Positions 61,901 through 64,000 of a stretch of 64,000 nt of DNA are shown in pieces. The notes below the pieces were generated by a model that was given only the letters and a program-made list of their open reading frames with translations, did not search any database and was not told where the DNA came from. Source of the stretch: Nannocystis sp. (lineage in GTDB: Bacteria; Myxococcota_A; Polyangia; Nannocystales; Nannocystaceae); the NCBI RefSeq assembly GCF_016714285.1, contig NZ_JADJNN010000003.1, positions 558,001-622,000 on the forward strand, in the 5' to 3' direction. Numbering within the stretch: position 1 is the first letter of the stretch; every line of letters starts with the position of its first letter. The translations under genes were made by a program, and so were the position numbers.

Positions 61901-62102
61901 GGGCCGGGGTGGTGTCGGCGCCCTGGCGGGCGGAGGTGGCGAGCAGTCCGAGCGATGCCGCGGGCTCGGGCTCGGGCTCGGGCGGGACCCGGCGCAGGGT
62001 CGGCTGGGAGCCCTGGGTCGCGGCGAGGCCGAGCTGGCGGACGTCGGTGGCGTGGGTCGCGGCGAGGTCGCTGGGCGGCGCGGGATTGTTGGCGTCGGTC
62101 AC
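58938..62102 (-). CDS. Ser/Thr protein kinase with C-terminal TPR-like region
   Basis: 1054 residues from the GTG at 62102, which has GAGG five bases upstream; an earlier start would overlap the sigma-factor gene. The N-terminal 110 residues are low in complexity. The kinase domain includes LGRLGAGGMGVVYTAYDERL, the lysine in IAIKVLRSEG, HRDFKPANAI near residue 232, DFGLARS near 250, TPAYMSPEQL and APADRFPDM. A membrane helix is near residue 395 (LAGALGLMLFSAGASVGAMQ). The large remaining part is alpha-helical tetratricopeptide-like repeats. It follows the ECF sigma gene by 61 bases, so it is probably in its operon and may regulate it. Confidence 0.9.
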   Translation of the reverse strand: MTDANNPAPPSDLAATHATDVRQLGLAATQGSQPTLRRVPPEPEPEPAASLGLLATSARQGADTTPAQFGVLETLASGRHAPLARPDLADPEERRRRQALKFRMFGEAEDAVKIGRFQVLGRLGAGGMGVVYTAYDERLDRKIAIKVLRSEGSGDQSRVRLQREAQAMARLSHPNIVAVHEVGEAEGGVFVAMEFVRGSSLDRWLETKQPWRRVVEVFSAAGRGLQAAHTAGLIHRDFKPANAILGDDGSVKVLDFGLARSDASPADEAQAPGSLMNLRLTRTGVMMGTPAYMSPEQLLGEPLTPASDQFSFFVALYEGLYRRLPFAGESLTELVEHVTSDRPAEAPAGSDVPAWLYRVVLRGLARAPADRFPDMAAALAALANDPARRRRRLAGALGLMLFSAGASVGAMQLGATDGGRCEGLAAATAPVWNDERIAAARTAFTTSAGSLGSETWTLLEPRLAAWVEQWVALRGDRCRAYAAGELSDTLHDRSLACLERQLARVDGLVSAFVVADQARVEQAPGAVAALPPLSLCADVDDLLAEVAPPVDPDARARVADGRAVLERARAAIDLGDYDGALASASQVAARARALNYEPLVALAEVVRGDALQWKRDVPGADAALGAGLELALASGDDRSAVEALARRIFVRAELAGQPERALADEAIDRALLRRISDDPRLAWLVENNIAVAHDAASDTEAAAHGYEAALRIAESINDGVSTEAIVSRYNLGLLRGEQRDFDRAAELLAAAAAAGEKINGANHPALLPLLEGQANAAYALGRLAEALALCHRARALAGRLPTANPALLLPIVELEARIASQRRDPAAPALADEAANLARTAFGPNSPRVALALLQPQLHRDARADELDAAVHELARHGPSRWATALWSRMYGLNAAGRSTETLALLAEAQAAPAWSELPPETRTALGLIEAAARIAIDQPAQAAAILDEIESLAGPTISGPPRHYLDYHRGRIALRTGDIPAALTALRRAATGYAATCDPDYPELLEVRAALVQALRAAGETSEADALATELIRSYRALGPAFAPEADALATRP

Positions 62103-62163
62103 GCGGGCCTCGGGTCGTGGGAGTCGGGCATGCACGGGGGGCAAGTGGGGTGTCGCGGCGATT

Positions 62164-62793
62164 TCAATTGCCACGACCCGCGCGCCCGAGGTCGCCACGC
62201 AGGCGGCGGGCCCAGCCGTCGAGGTCGCAGAGGGTGCTGCGGGCCAGCGCAGGGGTCTCGGCGACGCGGGCGATCTCCTCCTCGAACAGCTGCTTGGCCC
62301 GGCGGATGCGGGTGCGCACCGTGCCCTCGGGGAGGTCGAGCACCTCGGCGAGCTCGCGCGCCCGCAGCTCCTCCCAGTAGTAGAGCTCGAGGATGATCTG
62401 CAGCTCGAGGGGGATCCGGCGCAGGGCGTTGAGGATGAGGCGCTCCTCGCGGGCCCGGACCAGCGCGCTGGAGGGCGTGGGCGCGATGTCCTCGATCGAG
62501 CTGGTCAGGAAGTTCGGGACCTCGCGCCGCTGCCGGCGGCCCTTCTCCTCGAGGTACTCGAGCAGGACGTTGCGGGCGACGCCGAACAGGTAGTAGCGGA
62601 AGGCCTGCGGGTTGCGGATGCGGGCCTGGGTCTCGATGCAGCGCAGGAAGGTGCGCTGGATCAGGTCGTCGGCGTCGTGGTTGGCCTTGTTGTGGAAGAA
62701 GCGGGCGATCGCCTCGTAGTGGCGCTCGAACAGCTGCGCGCCAGCGCGCCGGTCACCGCGGCACCAGGCCTCGAAGAGCACCGCGTCGTCCAT
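62164..62793 (-). CDS. ECF-type sigma-70 family RNA polymerase sigma factor
   Basis: 209 residues from the ATG at 62793 (MDDAVLFEAWCRGDRRAGAQ). Region 2 includes LFERHYEAIARFFHNKANHD followed by DADDLIQRTFLRCIE, which recognise the -10 element. Region 4 includes RIPLELQIILELYYWEELRA and ELAEVLDLPEGTVRTRIRRA with the helix-turn-helix. Region 3 is absent, as in ECF factors. The gene sits upstream of a Ser/Thr kinase with TPRs, an arrangement also seen in Planctomycetes and other myxobacteria where the kinase is thought to control the sigma factor. No anti-sigma factor is seen nearby. Confidence 0.9.
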   Translation of the reverse strand: MDDAVLFEAWCRGDRRAGAQLFERHYEAIARFFHNKANHDADDLIQRTFLRCIETQARIRNPQAFRYYLFGVARNVLLEYLEEKGRRQRREVPNFLTSSIEDIAPTPSSALVRAREERLILNALRRIPLELQIILELYYWEELRARELAEVLDLPEGTVRTRIRRAKQLFEEEIARVAETPALARSTLCDLDGWARRLRGDLGRAGRGN

Positions 62794-62948
62794 CGACCCG
62801 GCGAAGCTATCATGCGAGCTTGGTAGCGGGCAGCGGTCCACAGATGCTCCCGCCGAGAAAGTTTCGGCGCGGGGCAATTGAAAATCCGCTGGCACCCCAC
62901 TGAACTAGCGACGAGAGCGAGCGCCCGGACGCCGGGCGAGACACCACC

Positions 62949-64000
62949 ATGCAGCGACCCACCGCCTATCTTCCCCTGGTATCCCTCCTCCTCGCTGGCG
63001 CGTGTGACGACGCCGTGCTGGCCGACGCGGTCGACCGCGGGGCGCAGGACCCGGAGTTGGTCCAGCTCCGTCCCTTCGGCACGGACTCCTTCGGCGGGTC
63101 GACGCGTTTGAACACGGCGCAGCTGTTCCCGGAGGGCATGCCGCTACGGCACTTCGATCGCGACGGCGACACCGTGACATACGACGACGCCGCGGCCACG
63201 CGGGTCACCTTCATTCACGTGCGGGTGTACGTGGGCGGCGCGCTGACGACCTATACGGCCGCGGGGAACAACATCCAGCCGGATCTCGGGGCGCTGAAGA
63301 TCAACGGCGTGAACTACCGGGCGGGTCAGCTGCTGGGTTCCGAGTGGCGCTTCAAGATCGCCGACAGCACCCACGCCCCGCGCTTCTTCACGATGCGCGT
63401 GAGCGGGGTCGGGATCGCCGCGATCCCCGGTGGGCTGGACCTGCCGATCTACAACTTCTCGCTGGTCCCGGGCGAGAACTATCATGTGCCCGGACCGTAC
63501 TCGGCCTGTGCGGAGCTGGACGCGCTCAGCGCGTCCGGGGTCACGCTCAAGCAGGTCGGGGAGACGCCGCCGGGCGTGGCCAATAAGTTCAAGGTCAGCT
63601 TCGCCGCGGTGCTCTACCCGAACGTGAGGGTCAGCGAGCTGGGGACGGTGACCGAGGACGAGACCGTCGGCTTCATCGGCTGTGCCTCGGGTGCGATCGG
63701 CAAGGCGGGCCTGTGGGGTTACCCGTCGTGGGTCTCCAGCTACGGCGGTCGCAACGGGGTGCAGCAGCTGCAGGCGGCCAGCCGTGTGGTGCGGGCGGAC
63801 ATCTGCGGCGACGGTGTGAGCAACACGGCCGACGGCACGCCGCTGCAGGTGCGCGACCGCTTCTTCTCCGGGTTCGACGACGCGACCGAGGCCAGCGAGG
63901 CGGTGTGGGGCGACAACGGGTCGAACTGCGTGGTGACGAACGACCGTCTCGTCTCGGGCTCCACCTTTGATTGCGGCGGCGCACTGACCGAGGACTGCAC
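62949..64000 (+). CDS. Secreted lipoprotein with ADYC-like domain (3' end outside window)
   Basis: About 350 residues are visible before the right edge; no stop is reached. The start is ATG at 62949. The signal MQRPTAYLPLVSLLLAGAC ends in a lipobox. Then come a beta-rich part (TFIHVRVYVGGALTTYTAAG; RFFTMRVSGVGIAAIPGG) and a Cys-containing region (SACAELDALSAS; FIGCASGAIGKAGLWG). The segment VVRADICGDGVSNTADGT followed by LQVRDRFFSG resembles the ADYC motif of a myxobacterial secreted domain; this call is from memory of the family. It is divergent from the sigma-factor gene with a 155-bp spacer. Confidence 0.8.
   Translation, partial: MQRPTAYLPLVSLLLAGACDDAVLADAVDRGAQDPELVQLRPFGTDSFGGSTRLNTAQLFPEGMPLRHFDRDGDTVTYDDAAATRVTFIHVRVYVGGALTTYTAAGNNIQPDLGALKINGVNYRAGQLLGSEWRFKIADSTHAPRFFTMRVSGVGIAAIPGGLDLPIYNFSLVPGENYHVPGPYSACAELDALSASGVTLKQVGETPPGVANKFKVSFAAVLYPNVRVSELGTVTEDETVGFIGCASGAIGKAGLWGYPSWVSSYGGRNGVQQLQAASRVVRADICGDGVSNTADGTPLQVRDRFFSGFDDATEASEAVWGDNGSNCVVTNDRLVSGSTFDCGGALTEDC

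Overview
The window is very GC-rich, densely coded bacterial DNA. It is packed with secreted lipoproteins that have Ser/Thr/Gly-rich linkers and CGDG...CDDGN cysteine repeats, and with eukaryote-type Ser/Thr kinases. It also carries a sterol-desaturase-family protein and an ECF sigma/kinase pair. This combination points to a myxobacterium, most likely of the Nannocystaceae; the assignment is inferred from gene content and style, not from a marker comparison.

Layout. 0-6 kb: the C-terminal part of a mitochondrial-like EF-G, then an exopolysaccharide pair (WzyC/O-antigen-ligase-like protein and Wzc-like tyrosine autokinase). 6-9 kb: a MmeI-like adenine methyltransferase with no usable start codon, next to a Uma2-type nuclease. 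9-20.7 kb: mostly housekeeping (acyl-CoA dehydrogenase, alpha/beta hydrolase, HAD 5'-nucleotidase, Crp/Fnr regulator, SDR, groEL/groES with an imperfect CIRCE, a coupled pair of unknown genes, panC and panB). 20.9-25.6 kb: a three-gene export module (lipoprotein, Tat-exported DUF1501 protein, lipoprotein with one CxxCH haem site). 25.6-38 kb: TPR, membrane and lipoproteins, an NmrA-type reductase, an acyl-CoA-dehydrogenase-like protein with an SDR, and a sterol desaturase.

38-47.5 kb is the most unusual region. A Ser/Thr kinase is cut off by a 2-bp deletion inside a short tandem repeat, so its C-terminal TonB/AgmX-like domain is left in another frame. A TPR-like membrane protein follows, and then a tandem array of six paralogous secreted lipoproteins (DUF4215-type cysteine repeats plus DUF1554). 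A 130-bp scar between copies 4 and 5 shows that the array grew by segmental duplication followed by deletion.

47.7-64 kb: a tRNA-like element with a broken acceptor stem, a UbiB-family kinase, an alanine-rich lipoprotein, TtcA, a lipoprotein frameshifted at a G6 tract, a kinase fused to a formylglycine-enzyme-like domain that lacks the catalytic cysteines, an omega-amidase/glutamine-transaminase pair (glutaminase II pathway) divergent from another aminotransferase, a GIDE-type membrane protein, an ECF sigma factor with a downstream kinase-TPR protein, and an ADYC-like lipoprotein running off the end.

Short palindromic and dispersed repeats recur between genes: GGACATGTCC-like elements and a roughly 40-bp GTCGGCGGATGG element. 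Two probable frameshifts and one start-less gene all sit in or beside short repeats, so either sequence errors or slippage-prone loci should be considered.
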